The position numbers and the translations under genes were made by a program. From contig CAZYDH010000019.1 of the NCBI GenBank assembly GCA_964645915.1, forward strand, positions 1 through 32,903: a stretch of DNA of 32,903 bases, given 5' to 3'. Below the pieces are notes generated by a model that saw nothing but the letters and a program-made list of their open reading frames with translations, made no database searches and was not told the DNA's origin. This document shows, one piece after another, positions 8,477 to 16,931 of the stretch. This stretch comes from JACNKV01 sp964645915 (lineage in GTDB: Bacteria; Fidelibacterota; Marinisomatia; Marinisomatales; JACNKV01). Numbering within the stretch: the stretch's first letter is position 1; every line of letters begins with the position of its first letter.

Positions 8477-9415
8477 CTATAAGTATTTTGCCAACAAGGC
8501 TATACAGTGTTTTTTATCTTTATCTAATTGTTCAATTAATGTTTCTTTAGATGAAAATTTCTTTTCATCCCTTATTCTTTCTAAAAATTCGATCCGAATA
8601 TTCCGGTCGTATAGATTTGTATCATCTTTTTCAAAAAAATGTACTTCCATCACAAAATCACCTTCGTCGAACGTTGGACGAATCCCTAAATTACACATTC
8701 CATACAACGTCTGTCCATCTACTATTCCACGTGTCAAATAAACACCATTTTTCGGTAGTAATTGTGATGATTCCAACGGAACGAAGTTCGCTGTGGGATA
8801 TTCCATCTTTTTTCCTCTTCCACTTCCGTGCACAACCGTTGCAGGAAAACCATATATCCATCCAAGTTCAAAAGACGCGCGACGTACATATCCTTCTGTT
8901 ATCAAACGACGAATTTCCGTACTGGATATAATCGATCCCTCATCAGATACAGCTTTTACGATCTCAATTTCAATATTATTCTGATCTGCATAATTGGATA
9001 GAAACTCCGGACTTCCTTCCTGCTTATACCCAAAATGATGGTCATACCCGATTACAAATTTCGACGGATTAAAATTTTGAATAATGATGTCTTCTAAAAA
9101 TTGCTTTGCAGATAATTGTCTGATAGGTTCTGAAAATGGAATCACAAGAGTATTTTCAACACCAAGGTCCTTTAAGATCGAAAGTTTATCCTCTACATTT
9201 AAGATCAATGGAATATCTGTATTTTTTGAACATGTAATTGTTTTTGGATGCGGATATAATGTAATCACAACGGATGCAATATCCTTTGCTTTGGCATAGG
9301 CAACAACTCGTTTTATGATCTCTTGATGACCGCGATGTATCCCATCGTATGTTCCTATGGTTACAATGCTATTGGGTAACGACGGTATATCTTTTAGGCT
9401 TCGATAGACTTCCAT
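8477..9415 (-). CDS. ribF: Bifunctional riboflavin kinase / FAD synthetase
   Basis: 312 aa, typical for bacterial RibF. It phosphorylates riboflavin to FMN and then adenylates FMN to FAD. The N-terminal nucleotidyltransferase domain (about 1-180) has GTYDGIHRGH at 21-30, YDHHFG and the SSTEIR motif. The C-terminal kinase domain (about 185-305) has the PTANF flavin/ATP motif, NGVYLTRG, and NLGIRPTF. The ATG start lies inside the end of truB: the two genes overlap by 22 bases, so the start is not independently backed by a clean Shine-Dalgarno. It is part of the rimP-pnp operon. Confidence 0.97.
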   Translation of the reverse strand: MEVYRSLKDIPSLPNSIVTIGTYDGIHRGHQEIIKRVVAYAKAKDIASVVITLYPHPKTITCSKNTDIPLILNVEDKLSILKDLGVENTLVIPFSEPIRQLSAKQFLEDIIIQNFNPSKFVIGYDHHFGYKQEGSPEFLSNYADQNNIEIEIVKAVSDEGSIISSTEIRRLITEGYVRRASFELGWIYGFPATVVHGSGRGKKMEYPTANFVPLESSQLLPKNGVYLTRGIVDGQTLYGMCNLGIRPTFDEGDFVMEVHFFEKDDTNLYDRNIRIEFLERIRDEKKFSSKETLIEQLDKDKKHCIALLAKYL

Positions 9416-10047
9416 TGTCTTTCAAATTCCTCCAAGGTTAATGAACCTGAGATATGATAATCTCCAACATCCGTTCGAACTAGTTTTGTTAAATATCCAA
9501 CCGTACCCAGTGATTCTGCTATATCTTTTCCCAATACTCGAATATACGTCCCTTTAGAGCAAGTCACCGAGAAGGTAATTGAATCTTTGTCTCTATAAAG
9601 AACCTCAACATCATGTATTGTAATTTTAATTGGATCTCTCTCGATATTCTGATCTTTTCTCGCAAGCTTATACAACCGTACGCCACGAATTTTTTTCGCA
9701 GAGAACATCGGAGGGATTTGAGTTTGTCCTCCAATATATTGTTTTAATACATCTGCTACTATCTCATCAGTTAATGTTGGAATGGGTTTATATGATATCA
9801 AAGCACCTTCAACATCCAATGTGTTTGTTGTTCGCCCTAAAGTAAGTGTTGTTGTATAAGATTTCTGGCTATTTGAGATAGTGGATAAACTCTTTGTATC
9901 CTTGCCGGTACCCACGATTAGCACTCCTTCGGCAAAAGGATCTAAGGTTCCGCCATGACCTACTTTTTTTTCCTGAGTGATCCGACGAATATATTTTACA
10001 ACATCAAAAGATGTCCAGCCGACCGGTTTAAAAAGATTATATATCAT
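9394..10047 (-). CDS. truB: tRNA pseudouridine(55) synthase, short form
   Basis: 217 aa. It makes the near-universal pseudouridine 55 in the T-loop of tRNAs. Visible motifs: KPVGWTSFDVV at 7-17, KVGHGGTLDPFAEGVL with catalytic Asp36, IPPMFSAKKIRGVRLYKLAR for tRNA contacts, and CSKGTYIRVLGKDI. The protein stops after the catalytic domain, so the C-terminal PUA-like domain of E. coli TruB (314 aa) is missing; similar short forms are known elsewhere. It overlaps rbfA by 11 bases upstream and ribF by 22 bases downstream. Confidence 0.96.
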   Translation of the reverse strand: MIYNLFKPVGWTSFDVVKYIRRITQEKKVGHGGTLDPFAEGVLIVGTGKDTKSLSTISNSQKSYTTTLTLGRTTNTLDVEGALISYKPIPTLTDEIVADVLKQYIGGQTQIPPMFSAKKIRGVRLYKLARKDQNIERDPIKITIHDVEVLYRDKDSITFSVTCSKGTYIRVLGKDIAESLGTVGYLTKLVRTDVGDYHISGSLTLEEFERQWKSIEA

Positions 10048-10408
10048 TTTCCGTTGTATATGAAATCGTGTGAAACAACGATTCTATTTTGTTTGAATAT
10101 TCCATGGTTTCATCAAAATAAAAACGCAGATCGGGAATATTCTTGAGATGTAATTCCGGTGCTAAATACTTTTTAAAGGCTTTTCGCAACTTGTTCATTT
10201 CGATTGTGATCTCTTCAATTGTCTTCTTTGGATTGATCACACTGAAAAATACTTTTGCAGATCGAAGGTCCGGTGCAACAATGGTATCCGTAAATGTAAT
10301 AAATCCCAAATGATCCAATTCTATATGTTTTGTAACGATCTCACCAAGGATTTCACAGATCTGATTTCCTACCCGGTCTGTTCGTTTGTATGGGCGTTCT
10401 TGCTTCAA
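10037..10408 (-). CDS. rbfA: Ribosome-binding factor A
   Basis: 123 aa, normal size for this single KH-like domain protein that helps mature the 30S subunit near the 16S 5' helix. Family features: an early basic region with RTDRVGNQI, then a TFTDTIVAPDLRSAKVFFSV strand-turn-strand, and LKNIPDLRFYFDET near the C-terminus. The start is TTG: TTGA overlaps the infB stop TGA by 4 bases, so RbfA is probably translated by reinitiation. No AUG gives a complete protein. The end overlaps truB by 11 bases. Confidence 0.94.
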   Translation of the reverse strand: MKQERPYKRTDRVGNQICEILGEIVTKHIELDHLGFITFTDTIVAPDLRSAKVFFSVINPKKTIEEITIEMNKLRKAFKKYLAPELHLKNIPDLRFYFDETMEYSNKIESLFHTISYTTENDI

Positions 10409-12900
10409 TTCGAATCGAGTGTCCTCTTGACTTCGGTGATCTGGAATGTTTCAATGATATCCCCTTCTTGGAATTTTGATATTCCTTCTAAACCAATACC
10501 ACATTCCATTCCTTCACGGACTTCTTTTACATCATCTTTATGTCGTTTTAGAGATGATATTTTGCATTTATCTGCAATCACTTCGTCATCACGGATTAAA
10601 CGTGCAACATCATTCCGTGTAATCGCACCCTCAATGACTTTAGAACCGGCAATAAATCCAATCTTTGGAATCTTGAACGATTGCAGCACTGAGGCACGAC
10701 CGGTAACGTTCTCTACCTTATCCGGTTCTAATAAACCTTCGAGTGCTAATTTGATATCATCCACGACTTGATAAATAATATTATAAGTTCGTATTTCTAC
10801 ACCGGTTTGCTTCGCTTGTAATCGAGCATTTGATCCAACCTGAACATGGAAACCAACAATAACCGCTTTAGAAGCTTCTGCTAACAGAACGTCCGACTCA
10901 CTGATCATTCCTACAGATTTATGGATAACATTTACACCCACTTCATCGGTATTGAGTTTCTCTAAGGTTTCAGCAAGTGCTTCGATGGACCCATCAACGT
11001 CCCCTTTAATAATGATCGGTAAGGACTGAATGGTTCCTTCTTTGATCATAGCAGACATTAAGTCCAGGGAGTGTGAAGCGATCTTCTTTTGAGCAATTTC
11101 TCGTCGTATCCGTTGTCGATCGGTAGCAATCCGCTTCAACTCTTTTTCATCCTGCATAACGGCAAATACATCTGCTGCCTGTGGAACTTGATTAAATCCA
11201 AGGATTTGCACGGCATCTGACGGACCGGCTTTTTTAATACGATGACCACGTTCGTCCATAATAACCCGTATTTTTCCTTGAATATCATTACAAAGGAAGG
11301 GATCTCCTATTTGAATAGTTCCTTTTTGAATTAGAACAGTTGCCATGGGTCCGTGACCCCTATCAAGACGTGAGTCGATGACGGTTCCCCTGCCTAATGT
11401 ATCAGCGTTAGACTCTAATTCCAGCATTTCAGCTTCCATTAAGACTGCGTCCATCAGTTCAGTAAGTCCTTCTCCGTTCTTAGCAGAAACAGGAACAGAT
11501 TGAATCTTTCCACCCCAATCTTCAACCAATATTTCATGTTCGGATAATTCACGCTTTACTTTTTCTGCATCTGCGCCGGGTTTATCCATTTTATTAATAG
11601 CAACAACAATAGGGACACCTGCAGCTTTTGCGTGATTGATCGCTTCGATTGTTTGAGGCATCACGGCGTCATCCGCAGCAACAACCAATATGACAATATC
11701 AGTCACCTGTGCACCACGAGCTCGCATTGCGGTAAACGCTTCGTGTCCGGGAGTATCCAGAAAAGTAACTTTCTTTCCGTTAGCTAATTCAACTTTATAT
11801 GCACCGATATGCTGCGTAATTCCACCAGATTCTCCCGCTACAACATTTGTTTCACGAACATAATCAAGGATGGATGTTTTTCCATGGTCAACATGTCCCA
11901 TAACGGTGATAACCGGAACGCGAGGAACTGCTTTTTCTTTATCTTCTTCAGAAATTTCCATTGAGAATATTTCCTCACCGATATCAACCATTTTTTCCGC
12001 TTTATATCCATATTCCTCTGCAATGAGTTCAATGACATCCCATTCTAAACGCTGATTAATAGATGCTAATATTCCCAATCCAAAGCATTTTTGGATAATC
12101 TCACTTGGAGTTGTGCTTACAAATTTGGATAATTCATCCGCGTTGGAATATTCCGGAATTTGTAGTACTTGTACTTCACCGGAAGTCCCAAGATCAGTAG
12201 CACTGGACTTTTCTTTCTTATAAACTTTCTTTTTTGTTTTTCTACCGGCTTCAGCCAAGGTCTGTCGAACTCTGGCTTTTACAGTTTCTTGAGCAGTTTC
12301 AGATTCTTTTGAGGATTGCTTTCCTCGTTTAGATTTTGGTTCAAGTTGACTAAGATCAATTTTTCGAAGTTTTTTCTTTTTAGACTTTATTTTTTCGGTT
12401 ATCTTTGGTTTTGCTTTGGCTTTTTCTTCTTCTTCGGATTTCTTTTTCTCTAATTTCTCAGCCGCTTCTGCTTTGGCTTTTTCTTCTTCTGCCTTTAGTT
12501 TTTCTTCTTCTTCAGATTTCTTCTTTTCTTCCAGTACTTTCGCTTCGAGTACTCTTTTCTTTAACTCTTCTTTTTCTCGTTTTGCAGCTTTGACTTTTTC
12601 TTCTTCTTCAAGCTCTCGCTGTTCTTTTAAAGATAAGAGTTTTAATTTTTTCGTTTTTTGTTGAGCATCTTTTACTCTTGTATCGTGGATTTCACGACGC
12701 ATCTGCTCTTTTCTTAAACGATCGACTACAGCCTTTTCTTTTGAAAATTCAGTTTGAATCTTTTGATACGTTGCTTCATCAACCGGAGACATATGGCTTG
12801 CAACACTGATCCCCTGATTCTTTAAAAAGGCTACTATCTCTGTATGAGAGATATTTAACTCTTTTGCAATTTGAAATATTCTGACGGGTCTTTTTGCCAT
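10405..12900 (-). CDS. infB: Translation initiation factor IF-2
   Basis: 831 aa. This GTPase brings fMet-tRNA to the 30S subunit and promotes subunit joining. Order: IF2_N helical domain (1-55), a long Lys/Glu-rich low-complexity helix (about 58-235), a second IF2_N-like segment (about 245-310), the G domain with G1 GHVDHGKT at 335-342, the Thr-containing switch I near 361, G3 DTPGH at 382-386, G4 NKMD at 436-439 and SAK further on, and then domains II-IV. The charged linker varies in length between species. It starts with an ATG 44 bases after nusA and ends overlapping the rbfA start. The Lys/Glu region yields large antisense ORFs, which are not genes. Confidence 0.98.
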   Translation of the reverse strand: MAKRPVRIFQIAKELNISHTEIVAFLKNQGISVASHMSPVDEATYQKIQTEFSKEKAVVDRLRKEQMRREIHDTRVKDAQQKTKKLKLLSLKEQRELEEEEKVKAAKREKEELKKRVLEAKVLEEKKKSEEEEKLKAEEEKAKAEAAEKLEKKKSEEEEKAKAKPKITEKIKSKKKKLRKIDLSQLEPKSKRGKQSSKESETAQETVKARVRQTLAEAGRKTKKKVYKKEKSSATDLGTSGEVQVLQIPEYSNADELSKFVSTTPSEIIQKCFGLGILASINQRLEWDVIELIAEEYGYKAEKMVDIGEEIFSMEISEEDKEKAVPRVPVITVMGHVDHGKTSILDYVRETNVVAGESGGITQHIGAYKVELANGKKVTFLDTPGHEAFTAMRARGAQVTDIVILVVAADDAVMPQTIEAINHAKAAGVPIVVAINKMDKPGADAEKVKRELSEHEILVEDWGGKIQSVPVSAKNGEGLTELMDAVLMEAEMLELESNADTLGRGTVIDSRLDRGHGPMATVLIQKGTIQIGDPFLCNDIQGKIRVIMDERGHRIKKAGPSDAVQILGFNQVPQAADVFAVMQDEKELKRIATDRQRIRREIAQKKIASHSLDLMSAMIKEGTIQSLPIIIKGDVDGSIEALAETLEKLNTDEVGVNVIHKSVGMISESDVLLAEASKAVIVGFHVQVGSNARLQAKQTGVEIRTYNIIYQVVDDIKLALEGLLEPDKVENVTGRASVLQSFKIPKIGFIAGSKVIEGAITRNDVARLIRDDEVIADKCKISSLKRHKDDVKEVREGMECGIGLEGISKFQEGDIIETFQITEVKRTLDSN

Positions 12901-12944
12901 TCTTTTCTCAGTTGTTTTGCAGTTCTAGTTTACAATCGTTAACA

Positions 12945-14240
12945 TTACGCTAAGGATTCTTCATCATCTGCCTCACCCTCAGATCCGGAATCACCGGACT
13001 CGATAAAGGCTTGAACAGATTCATAAATTTGTTCCAAACTCTCTTCGGTTACGCCTTCTGCTTCCAGAAGAGTATCTTCCGAAACGATCAGTAGTTTTGG
13101 AATGTTGATAATATCGGCATTAATCAATCCATCAATCGTTTCCGTCGGGAATCCCGGAATATCGGTAAAGGCTGTATTTTCTTCTTTTTGCCGTTTTTCA
13201 TATTCCTTTTTACCGTATGCATCAATTCGATAATCCGTTAAACGGGACGCCAAATTAATATTAACTCCGCCTTTACCGATAGCTGCATCGAGTTCATCAT
13301 CATTAAAAATAGCCACACAATATTTTTGTTCATCATCAATGTATAAATTGATCGGTTTACCCGGGGACAACGCTCTTTGGATCAATATTTCAGGTTTCTC
13401 ACTGTAATTAACAATATCGATCTTCTCATTATTTAATTCACGCACGATGGCTTGAATCCGGCTACCTCGCATTCCGATACACGCTCCGGAAGCATCCACA
13501 CGTCTATCATGAGAGTGAACAATGATCTTTGCACGTTCACCCGGAACTCTGGCGATGGATGTAATCTCAATAACCCCATCTTCAATTTCCGGAACTTCCA
13601 TTTCAAATAATTTGTACAGGAAGTGATTATCACTTCTTGAAATAACAATATCCGGACCTTTTGAGGTCACTTCAACTGATTTAATCACGGCACGGATTGT
13701 ATCTCCTCTACGATATTTTTCAGTAGGGATTTGCTCTCTCTTTGGAAGTCTCAATTCAGCATGTTCAATATTTACAAATACATTATCCCGTTGAACTTGG
13801 TGAACGACTCCAATAATAATCTCCCCGACTCGCTGGGCATAATCCTCATAAATATATTGTCTTTCAACATCACGAATCTTTTGAGCAAAGAAATTTTTCG
13901 CATGCGTGACGAGTCTCCGGCCAAATACCGTCGGATCAACCACTTCAACATAAGGATCACCGATAGTCAGATCGCTTAAATCAGGATCCTTCTTCAGAAC
14001 ATCATCCAAAGTGATCTCATATAACGGATCTTCAACTGTTTCTACTATCGTTTTTTCTATATAAATTTCTATTTCGCCTTTATCTATATTCACGATCACG
14101 TCACAATTGGATGCATCTCCATATTGCTTTTCAATAATATATAAAAATAACTGTTCAATGATCGACCCAAGTTCTGAACGTTCAATGTTTTTTTCTCGAG
14201 CGATCTCTGAGAAGACTTCAATCAATTGTCGGTTAATCAA
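12945..14240 (-). CDS. nusA: Transcription termination/antitermination factor NusA
   Basis: 431 aa. It binds RNA polymerase and nascent RNA to control pausing, termination and antitermination. Order: N-terminal polymerase-binding domain (about 1-125), S1 domain (about 130-200), KH1 with ACIGMRGSRIQAIV (about 256-270), KH2 with AIGKGGVNINLASRL (about 320-335), and a short C-terminal helical repeat (about 360-415) with a very acidic tail (SGDSGSEGEADDEESLA). Only one C-terminal repeat is visible, against two in E. coli. The start is a TTG with GGAGG about 4 bases before it. The alignment with family N-termini supports this start. It follows rimP by 16 bases. Confidence 0.97.
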   Translation of the reverse strand: MINRQLIEVFSEIAREKNIERSELGSIIEQLFLYIIEKQYGDASNCDVIVNIDKGEIEIYIEKTIVETVEDPLYEITLDDVLKKDPDLSDLTIGDPYVEVVDPTVFGRRLVTHAKNFFAQKIRDVERQYIYEDYAQRVGEIIIGVVHQVQRDNVFVNIEHAELRLPKREQIPTEKYRRGDTIRAVIKSVEVTSKGPDIVISRSDNHFLYKLFEMEVPEIEDGVIEITSIARVPGERAKIIVHSHDRRVDASGACIGMRGSRIQAIVRELNNEKIDIVNYSEKPEILIQRALSPGKPINLYIDDEQKYCVAIFNDDELDAAIGKGGVNINLASRLTDYRIDAYGKKEYEKRQKEENTAFTDIPGFPTETIDGLINADIINIPKLLIVSEDTLLEAEGVTEESLEQIYESVQAFIESGDSGSEGEADDEESLA

Positions 14241-14256
14241 GATTCCTCCAACCTGC

Positions 14257-14700
14257 TTATTTGAATGTAATCTTTACAACGGCTTGTTTAATATCTTCAA
14301 ACCGCATAGAAAACGTGTTTCTCTTTTTATCTGATAAGTCAATACCATCATCCCCCACACGAGTAAGCGTTCCGGAGATTCGCTTCTTTTCTGAAGGATC
14401 GTTTAAACTGACTGTCAGCTTTCGTCCAATATTTTTTTTGTATTGAAATGGGTAGAGTAACGGAGAAGTAATTCCCGGTGATGTCACTTCCAATTGAAAT
14501 CCCTGTGGATATCGTTTATCCAATTCTGGAGACTCTTTTATGATGCAGGCCAATTTGGTTGTTGTCTTTGCATCAATTGACTTTTCAGAATCGACGACCA
14601 CTTTAATGAAACCACTCTCTTGGCTCTCGGTTAAAGCGATCAAAACGATATCGTCTCCGATTAACTTCTCTATGATATTTCTAAGCTTATCCATGTTCAA
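14257..14700 (-). CDS. rimP: Ribosome maturation factor RimP
   Basis: 147 aa if started at TTG 14700, or 145 aa from ATG 14694, which encodes MDKLRNII and is the more natural start. RimP is a 30S maturation factor and normally the first gene of the nusA-infB operon, as here. Visible: an N-terminal alpha-beta domain with VKVVVDSEKSIDAKTTTKL near 29-47, then GFQLEVTSPGITSPLL around 71-86, the most conserved stretch of the family, and a C-terminal SH3-like domain with a DGIDLSDK turn. No Shine-Dalgarno is seen; instead an 11-bp hairpin ends 7 bases before the TTG. Confidence 0.93.
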   Translation of the reverse strand: MNMDKLRNIIEKLIGDDIVLIALTESQESGFIKVVVDSEKSIDAKTTTKLACIIKESPELDKRYPQGFQLEVTSPGITSPLLYPFQYKKNIGRKLTVSLNDPSEKKRISGTLTRVGDDGIDLSDKKRNTFSMRFEDIKQAVVKITFK

Positions 14701-14706
14701 ACAAAC

Positions 14707-14733
14707 GAAAAGTGGGAATTTGTCCCACTTTTC
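14707..14733 (-). terminator. Intrinsic terminator-like hairpin abutting rimP
   Basis: A perfect 11-bp stem (GAAAAGTGGGA at 14707-14717 with TCCCACTTTTC at 14723-14733) closes a 5-base loop. On the minus strand it is followed by GTTTGTTTG, a moderately U-rich tail. It could terminate the TPR gene transcript, attenuate the rimP operon, or affect rimP translation, as it ends within 7-13 bases of either candidate start codon. Confidence 0.6.
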
Positions 14734-14798
14734 ATCGATGAATTTATGGATTTCTTATGACCGTTACAAGGAATTTACCGACGAAATTCCCTTATAAT

Positions 14799-15473
14799 TT
14801 AGTTCAATAATCCTCCGGAAATTTCTTCCGCTTTCTTTTTAATATTATACGATAATTCTTCATTATCTAAAATAGTCTTTAAAAGAACTGATGCTTTATC
14901 CGTTTCGCCATTATTAGAATAGAATTCTGCCAAGGTTAATTCTGCAGTATATTTATCTGTTTCATTGGTTGAAAAACTAACCGCTTTTTTCAAATGATCT
15001 TCAACACGCTCTAATTGATCTGTTTTCTGATAAATACCAGCCAATAGATTATGTGCATTTCGTGTCAAGATCCATTCTCCACCATTTTTAATAAATTGAT
15101 TCAAATACGTCTCAGCTTCAGTAAATTCTTCTTTATCAAAGGCGATTTGTCCTAAATAGTATTGTCCTAATCTGCCGCTGTTATAACTACTGTATTCTTC
15201 GGCAAGGATCTCAAATTGGAATTGAGCATTATCAAAATCTCCCTTTTCATAGGAGACGAGTGCTCTTCCAAACATGGATTCACCTTCCATCCGTTTTGTG
15301 GTGCGTGAGTTTTGCATAAACAGAACGACGGCTACTAATAATACTACAGCAGATCCGATGCGTATTATCCATGGTTTATATTCTACAAATTTATGTTGAA
15401 GTTCATTAATCGTCTCCAATAACGGATCCTGACGAATTTCTTTTTTAGTGATTTTACGTTTTGGCTTTAACAT
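14799..15473 (-). CDS. Membrane-anchored TPR protein (TPR_21 / YfgM-like)
   Basis: 224 aa. A basic N-terminal cytoplasmic tail (1-33) leads to one membrane helix (about 35-54), then about 165 residues of tetratricopeptide-like helices: ALVSYEKGDFDNAQFQFE near 71, YYLGQIAFDKEEFTEAETYLNQF near 105, HNLLAGIYQKTDQLERVEDHLKKA near 141, and LTLAEFYSNNGETDKASVLL near 178. The layout matches TPR_21/YfgM-type proteins, which are thought to be envelope chaperone helpers at the Sec translocon or BAM; the exact role here is inferred. It lies between tRNA-Arg(CCT) and the rimP operon, with a hairpin after it. Confidence 0.8.
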   Translation of the reverse strand: MLKPKRKITKKEIRQDPLLETINELQHKFVEYKPWIIRIGSAVVLLVAVVLFMQNSRTTKRMEGESMFGRALVSYEKGDFDNAQFQFEILAEEYSSYNSGRLGQYYLGQIAFDKEEFTEAETYLNQFIKNGGEWILTRNAHNLLAGIYQKTDQLERVEDHLKKAVSFSTNETDKYTAELTLAEFYSNNGETDKASVLLKTILDNEELSYNIKKKAEEISGGLLN

Positions 15474-15523
15474 CTTTCTATCTCTTGATTCTCTTTTTCT
15501 ATTATTTCAAAATTTTGTTTCAG

Positions 15524-15595
15524 TACCCTTGACAGGAATCGAACCTGTATCTAATCCTTAGGAGGGACCTATTCTATCCGTTGAACTACAAGGGC
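15524..15595 (-). tRNA. tRNA-Arg (anticodon CCT)
   Basis: Complete cloverleaf on the minus strand: acceptor GCCCTTG/CAAGGGT (first pair G-U), anticodon loop CTCCTAA with anticodon CCT, T-arm ACAGG-TTCGATT-CCTGT, discriminator A. CCA is not encoded (CTG follows). It reads the rare codon AGG. A TATAAT box lies 28 bases upstream. Confidence 0.94.
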
Positions 15596-15622
15596 AATAT
15601 CCTTACATTAAAGGCGGGGAAA

Positions 15623-15649
15623 ATTATACCGATTCTGCCTATGTTACAA
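15623..15649 (-). promoter_or_regulatory. Predicted promoter of tRNA-Arg(CCT)
   Basis: On the minus strand a perfect -10 TATAAT (15628-15623) is preceded by TTGTAA (15649-15644) with a 15-base spacer, shorter than ideal. The bases after the -10 are TTTCCCCGCC, a GC-rich discriminator as seen at growth-rate-controlled stable RNA promoters. The start would be near 15616, about 21 bases before the tRNA. Confidence 0.5.
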
Positions 15650-15665
15650 AGCAGGATTTCTTACC

Positions 15666-16541
15666 CTAAACTCTTTCAGCTGACTCAATTGTATTTTCAA
15701 TAAGCATCGCAACGGTCATTACTCCCACTCCACCCGGCACCGGTGTGATCGCTTCTGCTTTTTCAAAAACATCGTCATAGTGGATATCACCGACTAATCT
15801 TGATTTTCCTGTCGATTCATCTTTGATTCTATTGATACCCACATCAATAAGGATTGCACTCGGTTTAATAAAATCTTTTGTCACAAATTGTGGAATCCCA
15901 ATCGCAGCAACAACGATATCTGCGTGCTTGGTAAATGACTTAATATCCGATGTTCTTGAATGACATAATGTGACTGTCGCATTTCCGTTAGTTGTTTTTT
16001 GACTTGTTAAAATAGATAAAGGTCTTCCGACTGTATTGCTTCTACCGATAATCACAATATGTTTTCCGCTAATATCAACATCATAATAGTCCAACATCCT
16101 CATAATACCCTTAGGTGTACACGGGATATATCTTGGATCTCCGAGAGTAAGTAACCCGACGTTATTCGGATGGAAACCATCCACGTCTTTTAACGGGTGA
16201 ATTGATGATAGAATTACGTCCTCATCAAGATGATTAGGCAACGGTAACTGAACAAGAATCCCGTGGAAGCGATCATGATCGTTTAATTGTTTTATCTTTT
16301 CGATCACTTCGGTCTGTGAGACGTTTTCTTCCATCAGGATCGTTTGAGAAAAGAGTCCTAATTCCTCAAATTGTCTTGATTTATTTTGAACATAAACGCG
16401 CGAAGCAGGATCCTCTCCAATCAATATAACGGCTAATCCCGGTATGATTCCATTGGAGACAAGATTAGAAATTCTTTCTTCTAAATTTGTATAGACTGAT
16501 TTCCTAACCAATTTTCCGGATAATATTTTTGTCGTTTCCAT
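15666..16541 (-). CDS. folD: Methylenetetrahydrofolate dehydrogenase / methenyl-THF cyclohydrolase
   Basis: 291 aa, full length. It interconverts 5,10-methylene-THF and 10-formyl-THF for purine and fMet supply. All catalytic residues align with E. coli numbering: Tyr50 and Lys54 in YVQNKSRQ, Gln98 in LVQLPLP, and Asp121 in KDVDGFHP. The Rossmann domain has IIGRSNTVGRPL, followed by TLCHSRTSD, and the family signature PVPGGVGVMT near the end. It starts 84 bases after zapA and ends 70 bases before tRNA-Arg(CCT). Start is ATG with a weak Shine-Dalgarno. Confidence 0.97.
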   Translation of the reverse strand: METTKILSGKLVRKSVYTNLEERISNLVSNGIIPGLAVILIGEDPASRVYVQNKSRQFEELGLFSQTILMEENVSQTEVIEKIKQLNDHDRFHGILVQLPLPNHLDEDVILSSIHPLKDVDGFHPNNVGLLTLGDPRYIPCTPKGIMRMLDYYDVDISGKHIVIIGRSNTVGRPLSILTSQKTTNGNATVTLCHSRTSDIKSFTKHADIVVAAIGIPQFVTKDFIKPSAILIDVGINRIKDESTGKSRLVGDIHYDDVFEKAEAITPVPGGVGVMTVAMLIENTIESAERV

Positions 16542-16625
16542 CAGATAAAATTAATGATGATTGTTAATGTGTTAAAGAGGGGAAAATTAAAATGTGATTT
16601 TTCAGCTTCTAATAATATCTTTGAA

Positions 16626-16928
16626 TTATTCAACTAATGATTCTTCGATCATTTCTATCATTGATGTAATCTTATCTTCAATATCGTCTTCAGTGACATC
16701 TTTATCTCTTCGACTATTAAATAATTCATCTGCTATATTCATCGCAGCTAAGATCGCAATTCGTGTTGAAGGTTGCTCAGATGATAGACCTCCCTGAACT
16801 TCTCTCATTTTTGTATCAACATATTCAGCAATATTTTTGATATATGATGCGTCAGCCGGAGCTTTAACAGTATACTCCTGACCAAAAATACTTACACGGA
16901 CAAGACTACTTTGATCATCACCATTCAT
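16626..16928 (-). CDS. zapA: Cell division protein ZapA
   Basis: 100 aa, typical length. ZapA binds and bundles FtsZ filaments at the division site. The N-terminal beta head (VRVSIFGQEYTVKAP, about 10-24) leads into a helix with YIKNIAEYVDTKMREV, then RIAILAAMNIADEL (about 56-69), a helix whose IAILAA-x-NIADEL pattern marks the family, and an acidic C-terminal coiled coil. It starts 3 bases after the small coiled-coil ORF, which itself overlaps pheT. The pheT-coiled-coil-zapA order is a familiar context in related bacteria. Confidence 0.9.
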   Translation of the reverse strand: MNGDDQSSLVRVSIFGQEYTVKAPADASYIKNIAEYVDTKMREVQGGLSSEQPSTRIAILAAMNIADELFNSRRDKDVTEDDIEDKITSMIEMIEESLVE

Positions 16929-16931
16929 AGT

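Noticed and set aside
10310..10771. 153-codon plus-strand ORF
   Set aside because: It lies antisense to infB and rbfA, both certain genes, and its translation shows no domain or ribosome-binding site.
12405..12664. Two plus-strand ORFs of 62 and 82 codons
   Set aside because: They are the antisense of the Lys/Glu-rich linker of IF-2, giving Ser/Phe/Leu repeats with no start signal; low-complexity artefact.
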